Shown in pieces: positions 55,942-56,299 of a stretch of 56,299 nucleotides of DNA. Positions within the stretch are counted from its first letter, which is position 1; every line of letters starts with the position of its first letter. Under the pieces are notes generated by a model, which had not been told where the DNA came from, did no database searches, and saw nothing but the letters and a program-made list of their open reading frames with translations. The position numbers and the translations under genes were made by a program. Source of the DNA: Ignavibacteriota bacterium (GTDB lineage Bacteria; Bacteroidota; Ignavibacteria; Kapaibacteriales; UBA2268); NCBI GenBank assembly GCA_020437395.1, contig JAGQWJ010000018.1, forward strand, positions 1 to 56,299, written 5' to 3'.

Positions 55942-56232
55942 ATGAAAAAAATAACAGTTCTATTAGTAGCTTTTGCATTCACTAGTGTTTCTACTTTTGC
56001 AGCAGTAAATGTGAATTATAGTGCAAAGAAAAATGTAGTTGAAGTTCAATCAGATAATAGTAATATATTAGAGGTTAATTTCACTAGAATTAACGGTGGT
56101 AGTTACGAGACTAACTTTGAACCAGCTAATAATATAAAATTCAATACTAATAATATGTTACCTGGTATATATAAGATTGAGGTTGTTAGTTTGGAAGAAG
56201 AAAAATCCGTGCAATTTTTGAATATCAACTAA
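55942..56232 (+). CDS. Small secreted protein of unknown function
   Basis: A 96-residue protein with a signal peptide (MKKITVLLVAFAFTSVSTFA). The mature 75 residues are beta-rich and end in MLPGIYKIEVVSLEEEKSVQFLNIN, which resembles the last strands of a T9SS sorting domain standing alone. The start at ATG 55942 is preferred over 55927 because AGAGAAG lies at Shine-Dalgarno distance and the signal peptide is then compact. It might be a domain-only relative of T9SS sorting modules; its role is unknown. Confidence 0.65.
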   Translation: MKKITVLLVAFAFTSVSTFAAVNVNYSAKKNVVEVQSDNSNILEVNFTRINGGSYETNFEPANNIKFNTNNMLPGIYKIEVVSLEEEKSVQFLNIN

Positions 56233-56270
56233 TAATTCTGTCCCTCCAAATAGAGTTATAATTTAGATAA

Positions 56271-56299
56271 AAAAAATCCTTTCTCAATTAAGAGAAAGG
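56271..56299 (+). terminator. Hairpin at the window end
   Basis: CCTTTCTC (56278-56285) and GAGAAAGG (56292-56299) around AATTAA, preceded by an A-run. The right flank is cut off by the window end, so a T-run cannot be verified. Confidence 0.5.

Overview
This is an AT-rich, gene-dense chromosomal segment from a Gram-negative bacterium of the Bacteroidota/Chlorobiota/Ignavibacteriota (FCB) type; a Kapabacteria- or Ignavibacteria-like lineage is plausible but not proven. Four large secreted proteins end in a type IX secretion (T9SS) C-terminal sorting domain. There is an 'alternative GlmU' of the kind found in Bacteroidota relatives, a heterodimeric methylmalonyl-CoA mutase, and DUF5686 and OmpA outer-membrane proteins. 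The tmRNA tag ends in AMAA, as I recall for Chlorobium. No T9SS core gene, tRNA, rRNA, CRISPR array, transposase or integrase was seen.

Layout. 0-8 kb: 3' end of a T9SS cargo gene, then on the minus strand arginase, a subtilase with VCBS-type repeats, and ATP-dependent PEP carboxykinase. 8-13 kb (+): an LTA-synthase-like phosphotransferase, DUF4389 and DUF4870 membrane proteins, an M48 protease and a histone-deacetylase-fold protein, mostly closely packed. 13-17.4 kb (-): a GT4 glycosyltransferase, tmRNA, alternative GlmU and pyrG. 17.5-19.7 kb (+): a solute-binding lipoprotein followed directly by a His-rich CDF cation exporter. 19.7-22.75 kb: an accessory stretch with an orphan S24 (UmuD-like) protein, a small membrane protein, an SGNH hydrolase and a short array that looks like integron gene cassettes. 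22.75-26.7 kb: clpC and, divergently, prfB with the classical programmed frameshift. 26.7-33.8 kb (+): a lipoprotein, a giant VWA T9SS cargo, an OmpA protein and an SRPBCC protein, end to end. 33.8-45.8 kb: alpha/beta hydrolase, acyl-CoA dehydrogenase, DUF1573 protein, DUF6580 membrane protein, a lipoprotein, methylmalonyl-CoA mutase subunits, queA, htpG and a PBP4-type carboxypeptidase. 45.8-56.3 kb: an FG-GAP/ASPIC T9SS cargo, a CPBP protease, an MDR oxidoreductase, a DUF5686 outer-membrane protein, formate-THF ligase, an HMA-containing metal efflux permease and a small secreted protein.

How the genes fit together. The metabolic genes suggest a heterotroph with gluconeogenesis (pckA), acyl-CoA and propionate metabolism (acyl-CoA dehydrogenase, mutAB), one-carbon assimilation (fhs) and arginine breakdown. 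Many other genes serve the cell envelope or cell surface. Two metal exporters (CDF and the SO_0444-type permease) indicate zinc/copper handling, and a candidate Fur-family operator lies upstream of the second.

The most interesting region is 21.46-22.75 kb. Two segments have cassette-start sequences that are exact reverse complements of the R''-like arm of their own palindromic 3' site. This is the geometry expected of integron cassettes with attC sites. One candidate cassette carries a 93-residue protein and another carries no gene. A 72-bp repeat with conserved spacing and ending at GTT marks two boundaries, and the array ends in a truncated lipoprotein gene against the clpC terminator. With no integrase in view, it would be a small CALIN-like (integrase-less) array.
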